Positions 36,250-45,333 of a stretch of 64,000 nt of DNA are shown here, one piece after another. A program made the translations under genes and the position numbers. The stretch's first letter is position 1. Every line of letters starts with the position of its first letter. The notes beneath the pieces were generated by a model. The model was not told where the DNA came from, searched no databases, and saw only the letters and a list, made by a program, of their open reading frames with translations. Origin of the DNA: an uncultured Dysosmobacter sp. (GTDB taxonomy: Bacteria; Bacillota; Clostridia; Oscillospirales; Oscillospiraceae); the NCBI GenBank assembly GCA_947625655.1, contig CANQPD010000001.1:248001-312000 (forward strand). Direction: 5' to 3'.

Positions 36250-37440
36250 TTAGAAGTTCATCTTCATATACTGTCCCACTTTTTCTGCAGCCTCCTGCTG
36301 CATCTTTGTTGTTACATGGGTGTAAACATCCAGCGTGAAGCTGGAGGAATAATGCCCCAGTGTTTCTGACAGCGTCTTGATGTCAACTCCATTTTCAAGA
36401 GCCAATGTTGCAAAGGTATGTCTGAGATCATGGAAACGGCAAGTTTCCAATCCAGCGTCTTTCAGGATTCTTTTGTGTATTCTCAAAACGGTTTCCGGAC
36501 TGTACATGGTTCCCGTTTTCGGTGAGGGAAACATGTATGGGTTATCTGGATGAAGGTTGTGTTCCTGCTGTAATAGATCCACAGCTTGTTGCGGAATGAC
36601 AATGGTCCGCACGGAGTGCTGTGTTTTCGGTGTATTCACTTTTAATTCTCCGTGCAGTCTCGTAACAGATTTTGATACTGTGATGCTTCTTTTTTCGATA
36701 TCCAGGTCTGTCCAAAGCAACGCCAATATCTCGCCTTTTCGTAATCCGGTCGTTAATTCAAGGAAAAACAACGGCAATACGTTCCTTGCATCTGCCGCTT
36801 GGAGATATTCTCCAATTTTTTCTGACTGTATGACTTTCATTTCCTTTTTCTCGAGCTTTGGGGGCTTGCAGTTCAGCGTTGGATTCTCTGAAATGAATCC
36901 AGCTCTTACAGCCTGATCAAACGAACTGCGCAAAAGTCCATGAACGCCTTTAATTGTTTTCGGGCTAAGGCCAGTGGCAGATTTTCTTGTGCGTGTTCTT
37001 CCGTTTGTCAACAAATCTTGATACAGCTTTTGAAGAGTAAAGCCTGAAACTTGGTCCAACGGCATCTTTCCAATACGAGGAATCAAGATGTTATGTATAA
37101 AATACGTGTACTGCTCTTGAGTTGTTTCCTTTAGGTTGTTTTTTGAGTAGAGCTCGTACCATACTTTCAGCCACTGTTCGACCGAATAAGATTGTTTTTT
37201 CAAGTCATATAATTCTGATGCCGCTTTAGTCTGGCTCTGTCGTTCCTTGATTTCTTTTTCATGCTGCTCGGTTAGGGCTTCATGTAGTTTATTTTTGCAC
37301 TCGCTCTGCGTACGCGCCAGAACGCTCTTATAAATGAGTTTACCAGTTTCGCTGTTTCTTCCTATAGAGTATCGGCCTTCCCATCTCCCGTCTTTACGTT
37401 TACGAATACTTCCTTCGCCCCTTGCTCTCCTCCTTGCCAT
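36250..37440 (-). CDS. int: site-specific tyrosine recombinase (integrase)
   Basis: The 396-aa Tn916-type integrase catalyses recombination between the island and the tRNA site. Order: N-terminal arm-binding domain (basic, 1-70), SAM-like core-binding domain (about 85-195), catalytic domain with R234 ('TGLRKGE'), K272, H337/R340 ('HDLRHTF'), H363 ('LGHYSSS') and nucleophile Y373 ('DVYTHV'). All catalytic residues are present, so it looks functional. It points toward the tRNA, as is usual for such islands. Confidence 0.95.
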   Translation of the reverse strand: MARRRARGEGSIRKRKDGRWEGRYSIGRNSETGKLIYKSVLARTQSECKNKLHEALTEQHEKEIKERQSQTKAASELYDLKKQSYSVEQWLKVWYELYSKNNLKETTQEQYTYFIHNILIPRIGKMPLDQVSGFTLQKLYQDLLTNGRTRTRKSATGLSPKTIKGVHGLLRSSFDQAVRAGFISENPTLNCKPPKLEKKEMKVIQSEKIGEYLQAADARNVLPLFFLELTTGLRKGEILALLWTDLDIEKRSITVSKSVTRLHGELKVNTPKTQHSVRTIVIPQQAVDLLQQEHNLHPDNPYMFPSPKTGTMYSPETVLRIHKRILKDAGLETCRFHDLRHTFATLALENGVDIKTLSETLGHYSSSFTLDVYTHVTTKMQQEAAEKVGQYMKMNF

Positions 37441-37461
37441 TACCTTTGTCCCCTCCTACTT

Positions 37462-37674
37462 CTAAAAAACTCCTTGGGCTACTCTCTCATCGATCCATGC
37501 AAGGAGTCTATCCTTTGGAACAACAATTCTGTTTCCCACCAACATGGCAGGGAAACTTTTGCGATGTGCCAATTCGTATGCACCCGCTCTGGAAATGCTA
37601 AGTGCTGCGGCCACTTGCGGGATCGTCAACATAATCGGTAATTCATCGATTGATTTGAAGCATTGATTTGACAA
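37462..37674 (-). CDS. xis: excisionase-like helix-turn-helix protein
   Basis: A 70-aa protein with a MerR/excisionase-type winged helix: 'LTIPQVAAALSISRAGAYEL' then 'NRIVVPKDRLLAWID'. It resembles helix-turn-helix_17 excisionases that direct integrases toward excision. The start is uncertain: TTG at 37674 with AAAGGGG nine bases upstream, or ATG at 37632 without a clear site. It lies just upstream of int on the same strand. Confidence 0.8.
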   Translation of the reverse strand: MSNQCFKSIDELPIMLTIPQVAAALSISRAGAYELAHRKSFPAMLVGNRIVVPKDRLLAWIDERVAQGVF

Positions 37675-38241
37675 GCTCCTCAGCCCCTTTCTTTCAATAC
37701 TCTATTTCAGTTGTTTTCCAATTCCAAGGGGGGCAAGGCACCCCTGCACCTCGCCCCCTTGGAAAACATTCAGTCAATGTCCAAAAATTTTTTTGAGTAT
37801 CATTTCACTCACTGAGACAGGCATTGACTGAATTCGTCATGCTAGGTATCTTCAGCTCTATTCGACACTACTTCCCGAGCTGTGGGCGACAAACGAACCG
37901 GCGGCTGGCGCCGCCCTCCGGGAATTGAACCCCTCCGAGGATCGCTCCGAGGTGCCCCCATCAAAATGGCTGGACACAGAGTACCATTATAGGCTTACGG
38001 GATCATTGCGAAACAGCTTGCCAAGGCTGTTTTGGGCTGGGTGGACCCGCTCTGCACCTTTTATGGCCGTCGTCGTTTATAGATCTGCAGAGAGAAAAGA
38101 ATCTTTCTGCAAGATCTACAGGTGGTCCTCGCGCACCCGCCGCATCGCTGCCTCCCCTCGTCAGGGAGACCGTAAGCTGACGTTAGTTCGCTGCCGGATA
38201 TTCTGTTTTCAAGGTGCATACTAGAAGCTATTAATTCATTT
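37675..38241. other. intergenic region without a convincing gene
   Basis: It holds a long imperfect hairpin at about 37722-37764 (CCAAGGGGG / CCCCCTTGG) and a GC-richer stretch at 37890-38200. A 99-codon plus-strand frame (37925-38224) has no ribosome-binding site or recognisable domain and I do not call it. The minus strand near 37915-37935 contains GGTTCAATTCC, like a tRNA T arm, but no cloverleaf. Confidence 0.5.
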
Positions 38242-38577
38242 TCAAAAGCTTCCAGGCAGAGCAAACTGGGCGAGAATAGAGTTTATTATCCTTAGCTCTT
38301 CTCCTTCTAACGTCACCCTAAGTTTCAACAGGAGTGTCGTCTGTTCAGAGGATAAGGCTTTTCGATCAGAGCGGAACCAGCTTGCAACTTGGATTCCGCC
38401 ATAGGGGCCAAATGAGGTTTCAATGGGGTACTTGTTGGATAGAATAACTAGGTCATTACGGATTGTCCGTTCACAGACGCCAAATCGATTCGCCAGATTA
38501 TTTGTTGTATCAAACCGTACACAACATAAATATTCCCAAAGTGCCTGCCTCCGCTCAGCCGGCCCCAACCACCTCAC
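38242..38577 (-). CDS. small helix-turn-helix protein
   Basis: 111 aa with an N-terminal HTH_11/DeoR-like segment ('TTNNLANRFGVCERTIRNDL') and a C-terminal helical part, lacking the WYL or sugar-binding domain of larger relatives. The start is either GTG at 38577 or TTG at 38568; the AGGAGG position favours the TTG. The target is unknown. It is probably a DNA-binding regulator of the island. Confidence 0.65.
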   Translation of the reverse strand: MRWLGPAERRQALWEYLCCVRFDTTNNLANRFGVCERTIRNDLVILSNKYPIETSFGPYGGIQVASWFRSDRKALSSEQTTLLLKLRVTLEGEELRIINSILAQFALPGSF

Positions 38578-38611
38578 CTCCTCGCCTCTCTCTGTAGCTT
38601 GGAGAATAAAA

Positions 38612-38642
38612 TAAGACCCGGCAAGGTATTTGCCGGGTCTTA
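38612..38642. terminator. palindromic hairpin, likely terminator
   Basis: A 13-bp stem (TAAGACCCGGCAA / TTGCCGGGTCTTA) between two minus-strand genes; the minus strand continues TTATTTTATT. Confidence 0.65.
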
Positions 38643-38744
38643 ATAATTCGTGAACTTTAATTCTTTTTTCTCCGTCTAATACAAAACAAATCCTTCCGTT
38701 TTATTTAAAATGCCTAACTCACAATTATACGAACCAAGAATAAA

Positions 38745-38779
38745 TGATAGCCTCCAGATTAACTTTCTGGAGGCTATCA
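38745..38779 (-). terminator. terminator of the secreted protein gene
   Basis: A 14-bp stem (TGATAGCCTCCAGA and its complement) followed on the minus strand by TTTATT. Confidence 0.75.
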
Positions 38780-38807
38780 TCAAAATCGCCTACAATATAT
38801 GAATTGG

Positions 38808-39209
38808 TTAATACGACACAATCGAGGAATCTGCACTGGGTCGCTCTACGATTACACCACCAGAATTACGCACCACTGCAGTGACGATAACTTGATAATC
38901 ATGCCCCGGGGTTACATAGTAAGGTTTTTCAATTTCGACCTCGTCACTTCCCGAACCACTCCAACTTTTAATGGTCACCCCGTCACGCTGTAGTGCAACC
39001 GTCAAATCTGCGGAGTACCCATCTTTAATCATTACATATCCGTAACAATCAGCCCGGCCGCTCGAACTCACATTAAGATCCGCACTTATCGCAAATATTC
39101 CACTATACCGGGGGACAATTTCAGTTGCAGAAGCCCCAATGCACAATGTAGCTACGATGCAGGCAAGTACCAAGGACAAACTAACACAACGGGTGATTCT
39201 TTTTTTCAT
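38808..39209 (-). CDS. small secreted protein, 133 aa
   Basis: It has a typical signal peptide (positive N-terminus, hydrophobic 9-25, cleavage near 'ASA-TE' at about 28) and a beta-rich mature part of about 105 residues with two Gly/Ser-rich turns. A GGAGGAAG site precedes the ATG. It follows the sigma factor and DUF4367 genes on the same strand and may be their target. It may belong to a small clostridial DUF family, but I cannot name it with confidence. Confidence 0.75.
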   Translation of the reverse strand: MKKRITRCVSLSLVLACIVATLCIGASATEIVPRYSGIFAISADLNVSSSGRADCYGYVMIKDGYSADLTVALQRDGVTIKSWSGSGSDEVEIEKPYYVTPGHDYQVIVTAVVRNSGGVIVERPSADSSIVSY

Positions 39210-39287
39210 TCAAATCTTCCTCCTAAGTATTATTGGCTCAGAGCCTATATAGGAGACACAGATTTCTAAGAAGTGCAACACACATTT

Positions 39288-40055
39288 TTAATTAATCTCT
39301 ATCACAAGATTTTCTGCTATCTTCACGAGATTTTGAATGTCTTCATTTTCTGTACTCTCTGTAACAATGTAAATCTTATATAGGTTTTCCTGATCTCCCC
39401 AAACAAGTTGTGTAGTATTCTCTTTTAATGCGAGAATGCCATTACACCCCTGAATTATCACCGGCTTAATTTGTGCATCTTCTGTATCGATATTTATACT
39501 TCCGTTTTCCCCTTTGAAAACATTGATTGTTATTTCATGGCCTGATTCAGAACAATACGAAACAGAACTTCGAAAAGTCGAACCACTCTCTTCAGTCAAT
39601 GTGTACCCTTCAGGAAGCCAATTGGCAACTATCCGATTCGATTTTGTTGATTCTGCTTGCGTCAAAACAGGCCCCGAGAAGCTTAACTCTGTTCTATCAT
39701 CAAATACTTCGATCATGAAATTAAGGGTATTGGTCCGGAACGTTGGCGATACTGCTAAGGCTGTAGTAAAAAGAAGCATACAAATCGTGGTGATTACAGC
39801 CACTTTAATGAATTCCCGACGAAGGACTCTTCCTGTACTATGCAGAGTCCTTTTTTGGCAGCACCTTGAGATTGTTTTCAAACACCTCTTACGAACTTCT
39901 GGGGGGACCTCATAACTTGGATCTTTTTGCAGTCGCTCATTTTCTTTAATAGCCGCTTCTCCCTCAGCCACTGCAAAGTCATCCATAAGTAATGCAAATA
40001 AAGCGTCCTCATACCGCTCCTGTAACTGTTCACGCCTCGTCAAAATGGGCCACAC
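39288..40055 (-). CDS. DUF4367-type membrane protein, probable anti-sigma factor
   Basis: 255 aa: a cytoplasmic N-terminus (1-85), one transmembrane helix (about 86-104), and an outer DUF4367-like domain with 'IVANWLPEGYTLTEE' and repeated beta strands to the end. This plan and its position right after a sigma factor gene, overlapping it by up to 26 bases, suggest that it sequesters that sigma factor. The GTG at 40055 abuts the AGGAGG, so the TTG at 40043 is a plausible start. Confidence 0.78.
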   Translation of the reverse strand: MWPILTRREQLQERYEDALFALLMDDFAVAEGEAAIKENERLQKDPSYEVPPEVRKRCLKTISRCCQKRTLHSTGRVLRREFIKVAVITTICMLLFTTALAVSPTFRTNTLNFMIEVFDDRTELSFSGPVLTQAESTKSNRIVANWLPEGYTLTEESGSTFRSSVSYCSESGHEITINVFKGENGSINIDTEDAQIKPVIIQGCNGILALKENTTQLVWGDQENLYKIYIVTESTENEDIQNLVKIAENLVIEIN

Positions 40056-40605
40056 CCTCCTGTTCTTTAATAATCATTAATGCACGGCGCCGCGCCCGAG
40101 TTAGCTTCATACGAATACTGCCCGGCTTGCAACCAATTTCCTTGGAAAGTTCATAATCATTATACCCTAATATGTATTTCCCTTCCAGCAAAATCTGATC
40201 TTCTTTTGAAAGCTGCGGCCATATCTTAGAAAGCAATTCCCGATATCTGGATAGGTCCATCATTAAGTCTAGATACATATTGGAATCGGCCAGCTCTCCA
40301 GCGTCATCTTGTCCATCAACCATACGCTCCTTCTCATATCCCACTGTCTTCAAAACATTAATAGATGTATTACGAACGGTCGACCGAATATACACAGCCA
40401 AGGTCACATGGTTCAATGATCGAAGAGTTCCTATCTTTTCATAGAGTTTAACCAAGCTTTCCTGAACAATATCCTCAACCGTCTCAGGTTTTAGCACATA
40501 CTTTCGTGCCGTTTGAAACAGTAACCTTTCAAATTCCGAATATAAATTAATCATAAATTCCTGGTCACTCGTCTCGTCGTCTGTAGCCCATGTGAATATA
40601 ATCAT
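40030..40605 (-). CDS. ECF-like RNA polymerase sigma factor (copy 1)
   Basis: 191 aa with region 2 at about 20-85 ('VEDIVQESLVKLYEKI') and region 4 at about 130-180 ('NDYELSKEIGCKPGSIRMKLTRARRRAL'). It would direct polymerase to island promoters under control of the membrane protein encoded next. It is a clear paralogue of the sigma factor at 41207-41755, across a shared control region. GGGAG at good distance supports the ATG. Confidence 0.88.
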   Translation of the reverse strand: MIIFTWATDDETSDQEFMINLYSEFERLLFQTARKYVLKPETVEDIVQESLVKLYEKIGTLRSLNHVTLAVYIRSTVRNTSINVLKTVGYEKERMVDGQDDAGELADSNMYLDLMMDLSRYRELLSKIWPQLSKEDQILLEGKYILGYNDYELSKEIGCKPGSIRMKLTRARRRALMIIKEQEGVAHFDEA

Positions 40606-40832
40606 TTCTATCTACTCCCTAGGCATTTTATTAGAAGACAACTTTTAAATCACTTTGCAACAGATTGGATATCTATTTCAATAATCCTATATAAAATTAT
40701 TTTGCATTTCATTATACTATATCTAAACTTTTATATCAAATCATCTTTAAAAATATTGTGTTTTTACGCGTTTTTAGGTAGCTACCCCGAGAAAAACTAT
40801 AATATAGAAAACGAAATGTGCGGGGTGTATTA
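40606..40832. promoter_or_regulatory. divergent control region of the two sigma units
   Basis: The AT-rich 227 bp separates the minus-strand sigma unit from the plus-strand XRE-sigma unit. A perfect palindrome GGTAGCTACC (40777-40786) lies 11 bases before TATAAT (40798-40803), where an XRE repressor could block the -35 element. No consensus -35 is present, in keeping with regulated or alternative-sigma use. Confidence 0.55.
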
Positions 40833-41210
40833 ATGGCTACATTTGGAGAATTACTTCGCGAACTGCGCGAAGACAAAAAGATGTCGCAGAAAGATCTCGC
40901 AAAGATAATTTGTGTGACTATTGGTACCATTTCCAATTATGAGAATAACCAGCACCTGCCTGATATCGAGAAACTTGTCATGTTGGCGGATTACTTTGGT
41001 GTAACAACAGACTATCTGCTTGGTCGTGCCGCTTCTCCCTGTTCCCCTGATATTTTTCAAAAGCAACTAGCGCCAGGGTTAACTGTTGCCGCTTTTCTGG
41101 ATGCTTTTCAAAACCTGTCTTCAGATCGGCAAAACGCTCTTGTGTTGATCGTAAATGACATGATATTCAGAATGCTGTTAAAAAACTATAATGGGGAAAA
41201 CCAGAAATGA
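40833..41210 (+). CDS. XRE-family transcriptional regulator
   Basis: 125 aa with an N-terminal helix-turn-helix ('MSQKDLAKIICVTIGTISNYEN', about 20-40, with 'LLRELREDKK' before it and 'YFGVTTDYLLGR' after) and a helical C-terminus. It is Cro/C1-like and probably represses its own promoter through the palindrome at 40777-40786. I chose the ATG at 40833; a GTG 15 bases earlier is possible. The stop overlaps the sigma gene start (ATGA), so the two are coupled. Confidence 0.85.
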   Translation: MATFGELLRELREDKKMSQKDLAKIICVTIGTISNYENNQHLPDIEKLVMLADYFGVTTDYLLGRAASPCSPDIFQKQLAPGLTVAAFLDAFQNLSSDRQNALVLIVNDMIFRMLLKNYNGENQK

Positions 41211-41755
41211 TTCCGTACTGTATTTTAGCAATTGAGGACGAGAGTGATCGCGAATTTATGGTCTCTCTATACCTGCAATATGAAAAATTGATGTATTCCA
41301 CGATCCGCAAAGTCACACAGGACAGTTGGCTTGTAGATGATATCTTCCAAAGCACTCTCGAAAAACTGATTGACAAAATTTATCTCCTAAAAAAGCTTAA
41401 CCGGGATCGTCTTGTAAATTATTTAATTGTTGCATGTAGGAATACGGCCTATAACATATGTCAGGCCCAGGCCCGAAATCTTGCAGAGGATATTGAGAGT
41501 TACATCGGTGAGGCATCCAGTAATTGTGTGGGAGCAAATATAGAAGATCTCATAATTTTGCAAAATCAACTAGAGTCCCTGTACACAATTTGGGAGCGAC
41601 TGGATGCGCGAAGCCGTTATTTGTTAGAGGCAAAATACATTCTAGAAATGAGTGATACGGAGATTGGGGAAACTCTCAAAATTAAACCGCAGAGTGTACG
41701 AATGGCATTGACTAGAGCGCGGAAGAACGCACTTACACTGATAGAAGGTAAATAA
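41207..41755 (+). CDS. ECF-like RNA polymerase sigma factor (copy 2)
   Basis: 182 aa, paralogous to copy 1 along its whole length: region 2 'VDDIFQSTLEKLIDKI' and region 4 'SDTEIGETLKIKPQSVRMALTRARKNAL'. It is coupled to the XRE gene and has no anti-sigma gene beside it. It may drive the plus-strand exported-protein genes of the island, but no promoter consensus has been shown. Confidence 0.88.
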   Translation: MIPYCILAIEDESDREFMVSLYLQYEKLMYSTIRKVTQDSWLVDDIFQSTLEKLIDKIYLLKKLNRDRLVNYLIVACRNTAYNICQAQARNLAEDIESYIGEASSNCVGANIEDLIILQNQLESLYTIWERLDARSRYLLEAKYILEMSDTEIGETLKIKPQSVRMALTRARKNALTLIEGK

Positions 41756-42468
41756 GCTAACACAAATCAAAGCCAATTTCGCTATGTTTTATGATCTAAA
41801 ATTTTTTACATTATGCCAAGTGAGCACTGGGTGACAGGTGTCAATCCGTCACCCAGTGCTCGTTTTTTGTTGCACATTTTTAATTATATTGTCTAATAAG
41901 ACAAACTGCACTCGTTCTATTGAAATTGAATATGGCAAGATAACCTAGGCTATGTCTCTGGAGATGTAAGCAAACTTCGAACTTTCCTGGGCGCTACTTC
42001 ACTATCCACCCCTGAGGGGATCCTGCTATAGGCCAAGGATTTAGCATTATGGGTTTTGATGAGGCAGATATTGTCTCGATCCACTATGTGTTTCCGCTTC
42101 TATTAAAATTGGTTCCTACTGACCCGATCATCGTTGAGTCTACAAACGAAATAAATCTGTCACAAAGAGTTAATACCATGTTGTGCGGAGGTGAATCCAA
42201 TGTGGTAGTTTTGCTGGATAATCCACAACGGATTAATCCTTTAACTATTTAGTGCGTATAACCCCTATATAAAATCCATTAATCCCAGTGAAAACTAATT
42301 GAAGGAAAAAGATGAGCCGCGGAAAATGCAGTGCTTTTTTACGCTTATGGTGAAGTGAAACGTGTAGTTTTACTTTTTGTTGCTTGTAATTTTGGGGTTA
42401 AGACCGTCTATTCACTACGCATTAAGTTTGCTGAGCATGCTAATAAATTGAAAGGAAGGTAGACTGCT
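41756..42468 (+). other. long intergenic region with a strong terminator
   Basis: A strong terminator lies at 41822-41868. Beyond it I see no convincing gene: a 67-codon frame at 42049-42252 lacks a ribosome-binding site and known domain. The stretch just before 42469 is AT-rich and should hold the promoter of the secreted protein gene. Confidence 0.5.
41822..41868 (+). terminator. terminator after sigma copy 2
   Basis: A 14-bp stem (GAGCACTGGGTGAC / GTCACCCAGTGCTC) is followed by GTTTTTT. A decayed copy of the same sequence occurs at about 44500-44538. Confidence 0.85.
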
Positions 42469-43395
42469 ATGAAAAAAATTACATCAATTATATTTAGTGT
42501 TATAATGCTGGTCTCCTTTTCTTTCTCAGCTTCTGCAGTAGGAGAGGCGAGTACTACCAGTGAATCATTTAATGAGTATGACTATATTCAAATTATTAAA
42601 GAGTCTACTCCTCAAGAACTGGCAACACTAGGAGTGTCCGAACAGGAAGCCACAGAAATTATTTCTTCATTTGAAGATGCTCTATCTGCCCGTGCCTCGT
42701 TATCGGAAACTGAACTCAGAGGGTACGGTTACGATGAATCAGAAATCGCACTCCTTCATGCCTATGCAAATGGAGAAACACTTTCTCCATCTCAACTTCG
42801 AGACTTGGGATCAAACTGTGAAGGAACCATTACTCTAAATAATGTCTCTGCTAACTCCGCTTCTTTTTCATATACTTTTACATGGGATCGTTGTCCAATT
42901 CAAACGCTTTCTGATTCTGCAGCAATGAGATGGATTGCATATGACGCTGATGACCACGAAATTGGAGTTGAGCAAGATTCTTTCTCAATGACGGTTGGGT
43001 ACTACTATGTTGATAAGACTTCGGCAGATCCAAGTTCGACACTTGTTTTCCTATATCCCGGAACTAATGAACCAAACCTTGATTTCAACACTCTTAACAT
43101 GCAATTTCCCGTTCATAAAACCCATACGGGCAGTTCTGGAATTATTTCTGACTGCTATGCAAAAACAGGAACGGTAAACGTTACAATTTCGACGCCCTCT
43201 GGCATTGATCAGGCAATTCACCATATTTTCGTAGGAGGCTTGTATGGTCATACCATTTGGGGCGTCGGATCCCCCTCAGTTAATGTTGGACAGGGGACAA
43301 TTAATATTAGTTTTACAGGGAATACAAGTATTGATCCTATTGCATCCAAAAGAGGAACCATTTATCGAGCATCCTCCACTATTGAATACTGGTAA
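42469..43395 (+). CDS. secreted protein of unknown function, 308 aa
   Basis: A signal peptide (cleavage near 'ASA' at residue 23) is followed by an acidic helical segment (about 30-115, with 'TPQELATLGVSEQEATEII') and a beta-rich C-terminal domain (about 120-308) with many Ser/Thr/Gly. No Cys cluster, LPxTG or membrane anchor is seen, so it is probably released. GAAAGGAAGG precedes the ATG. It is the first of a set of exported proteins on the plus strand. Confidence 0.78.
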   Translation: MKKITSIIFSVIMLVSFSFSASAVGEASTTSESFNEYDYIQIIKESTPQELATLGVSEQEATEIISSFEDALSARASLSETELRGYGYDESEIALLHAYANGETLSPSQLRDLGSNCEGTITLNNVSANSASFSYTFTWDRCPIQTLSDSAAMRWIAYDADDHEIGVEQDSFSMTVGYYYVDKTSADPSSTLVFLYPGTNEPNLDFNTLNMQFPVHKTHTGSSGIISDCYAKTGTVNVTISTPSGIDQAIHHIFVGGLYGHTIWGVGSPSVNVGQGTINISFTGNTSIDPIASKRGTIYRASSTIEYW

Positions 43396-43710
43396 TATTT
43401 TTTTATTAAGAAACAATCTTACGAATCAGATTAGGATGTCAACCCATCTAAAACTCTATTTAAAAATGTCTCATCACATTATTCAGTCAATAATCTGCCT
43501 ACAGTGAAATGAGCGCCATTGTTCTCATACTATAGAACGAGCCAAACAATTGTTAGTCATTTTGCACAATATTTACTATAAAGTTCTTATTGAGAATTTC
43601 TCCAACTACAGAACCTATGTCTTGCTTAAAGGCGAAAAGATAGAAGAGGCACACATGCCTTCTTTATCTTTTTCATTATAAGTATCTTTTCTAACAGGAG
43701 GAAATATATA
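43396..43710 (+). other. intergenic region, nothing recognised
   Basis: An AT-rich 315-bp stretch between the secreted protein and the 60-aa membrane peptide. I see no gene or clear terminator. Confidence 0.4.
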
Positions 43711-43893
43711 ATGCAACGCAAAATAAAATACACTTGTATCGGTGCAATTGGAACGCTGATACTTGGTTCAGCTGTTGAATTCTATCCATTCCTTGGTGAT
43801 GAAATAGTTGTTAGAGAAATTCAATTCTGTTCATCCGTAATTTGTATAGTAGTAGTAATGTGTACGAATATAATAATCTCTAACAGAAAATAA
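43711..43893 (+). CDS. 60-aa membrane peptide
   Basis: Two hydrophobic stretches (about 8-26 and 38-55) and a strong AGGAGGAAA ribosome-binding site support translation. It would be a small integral membrane peptide. No family is recognised, and it is a singleton in the plus-strand exported-protein set. Confidence 0.55.
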   Translation: MQRKIKYTCIGAIGTLILGSAVEFYPFLGDEIVVREIQFCSSVICIVVVMCTNIIISNRK

Positions 43894-44811
43894 TTTCAGA
43901 AATATTGCTTGCATTGGTTAAATCAGCGTCCTCATGTAATCATACAAATTTCACCTCCTCCTATCTCAACCCATATATCACGGTTGGAAAAGTAACTGCA
44001 ACAGTAATAAATCATTAACCAGTTAAAAATTACATTTTTCTGTATCCACGATCTCCTATTGTGTTTTTCTGCCGAATGATAGAATAATAAGCAGTATTAG
44101 CAAACAGCGTGAGCCGGCAAAGCGGTGAGCACTAGCAAGAGCGCAAAACCAGTGCCTACAATCAAGTCAGCGTTCCAAGGATCGCGATCTACCTGCCTCC
44201 TCGTCTATTGATTTCAGGGAACTCTCATCTAAGATTTGAATCTAATCCAAGTAGTTGTTCTCCTCTCAATATAATCATACCTTCTATTGGGCCTTCTGGG
44301 AGGGCCATGATGACCTGGTCCCCGGTCCAGTGAAAGAGCGCAATCCCCCCTTGGCGGGGGGTGTGCTCTTTTTTCACAGCAGCTGGTAGAGGTTGGCGGT
44401 GCAGCCGCGGTAGTGTCAAAAGTTGGAACCGTTGACACTACTGCGAAGCCTGCTCTATTTTCTGAAGGCAGATAGTATTGACTTTGTATGAAAAGGAAAC
44501 CGGATGACAGGTATCAAACCATCACCCAGCTCTTTTTTATTGTAGTTTTCTTTTGTTTTCATTTGTAATGCACGCCTCCGCAAATGCCCCTGCTACGAAA
44601 AGCTCATCCGTTTTTCTAATTCTCATGGTTCTTGTTGCATTTTAACGGCAACTCTGTCTATCTAAACGAATGTATCTGGATGGATTTGGCACTAAAGGAA
44701 GAGTAAAAAAAGCAAGGGAACACAGTATACCTCAGATTCGAAAGAAATGCTTGTCTGCTGTTTTTTCAGAACTTAGTGAGCCAGTCATTGATGGTATTAC
44801 TTGGCAAGATG
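43894..44811. other. gene-poor stretch with repeats and IS ends
   Basis: It holds a decayed peptide end (stop near 44238), repeat copy A with a terminator (44251-44374), an inverted pair GTAGTGTCAA/TTGACACTAC (44410-44441) like the end of the IS256 relic near 49037, and the decayed terminator copy at 44500-44538. No intact gene is seen. Confidence 0.5.
44251..44374 (+). repeat. repeated element, copy A, ending in a terminator
   Basis: About 120 bp highly similar to 50209-50326. Shared blocks are GTAGTTGTTCTC, TATTGGGCCT, GCCATGAT and CCCCCCTTGGCGGGGG. It ends in a GC-rich stem (44336-44367) and TTTTTT. Confidence 0.75.
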
Positions 44812-45041
44812 TTAGCGAGACATACGATTGTTGGATGACTGACTATCGTGTCCTGTTGCCTCAAGCCATGCCTTTACCTTGTCTTGAAAAGATATACAGG
44901 TCTGGATCTTCTCCAGCAAGGTATGAAAACCATCCATGTTGTTGGAAACAGAAAATACATCCGAAAGCACTCTGCCCTCTGAGTTCAAATAAAGCATTCG
45001 TGTTTGTCTTTGGACACATCGATACCAACAGAAACAATCAC
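44812..45041 (-). pseudogene. IS110-family transposase, N-terminal remnant with frameshift
   Basis: A GTG at 45041 opens the DEDD-type N-terminus 'VSVGIDVSKDKHECF'. It stops at about 44985, and the sequence continues in another frame as 'LNSEGRVLSDVFSV...FHTLLEKIQ', then 'KAWLEATGHDS'. The catalytic and C-terminal parts are missing. It is an inactive relic. Confidence 0.8.
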
Positions 45042-45333
45042 CCCCCAAACCCTCCAACGATAAATTTGCGATGCTGGCTCTACAGGACACTTTACCTTGT
45101 AGCAGCATTCCACATAAACCGTCCCAGCGGTATCTCGCTGATTAACAATACAGTAAAGAGCTGTGGTTGGAGCTTTATCGAAACCGTCTTGCGGTAGGTA
45201 GAATAAACCGATCCGCAGCATCTCCTGCAGTGTAGCATATTCTACCTTGTTTAGAGTATCAAAGCTGCAGTCTAATAATATGAGGTAGAATAAGTTATGC
45301 AAATGCTGAAGTTAATGGAAAGAGGTGCTGTGT

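Noticed and set aside
37890-37960. tRNA-like T-arm sequence on the minus strand
   Set aside because: Only the T-arm-like GGTTCAATTCC is present; no acceptor or anticodon arm can be drawn.
37925-38224. 99-codon plus-strand frame in the island
   Set aside because: No ribosome-binding site, no domain, and amino acid content typical of a chance frame in a GC-richer patch.
42049-42252. 67-codon frame after sigma copy 2
   Set aside because: Weak start context and no similarity to known families; kept as intergenic.
44670-45197. 175-codon plus-strand frame
   Set aside because: Most of it is antisense to the IS110 transposase remnant, which explains its openness.
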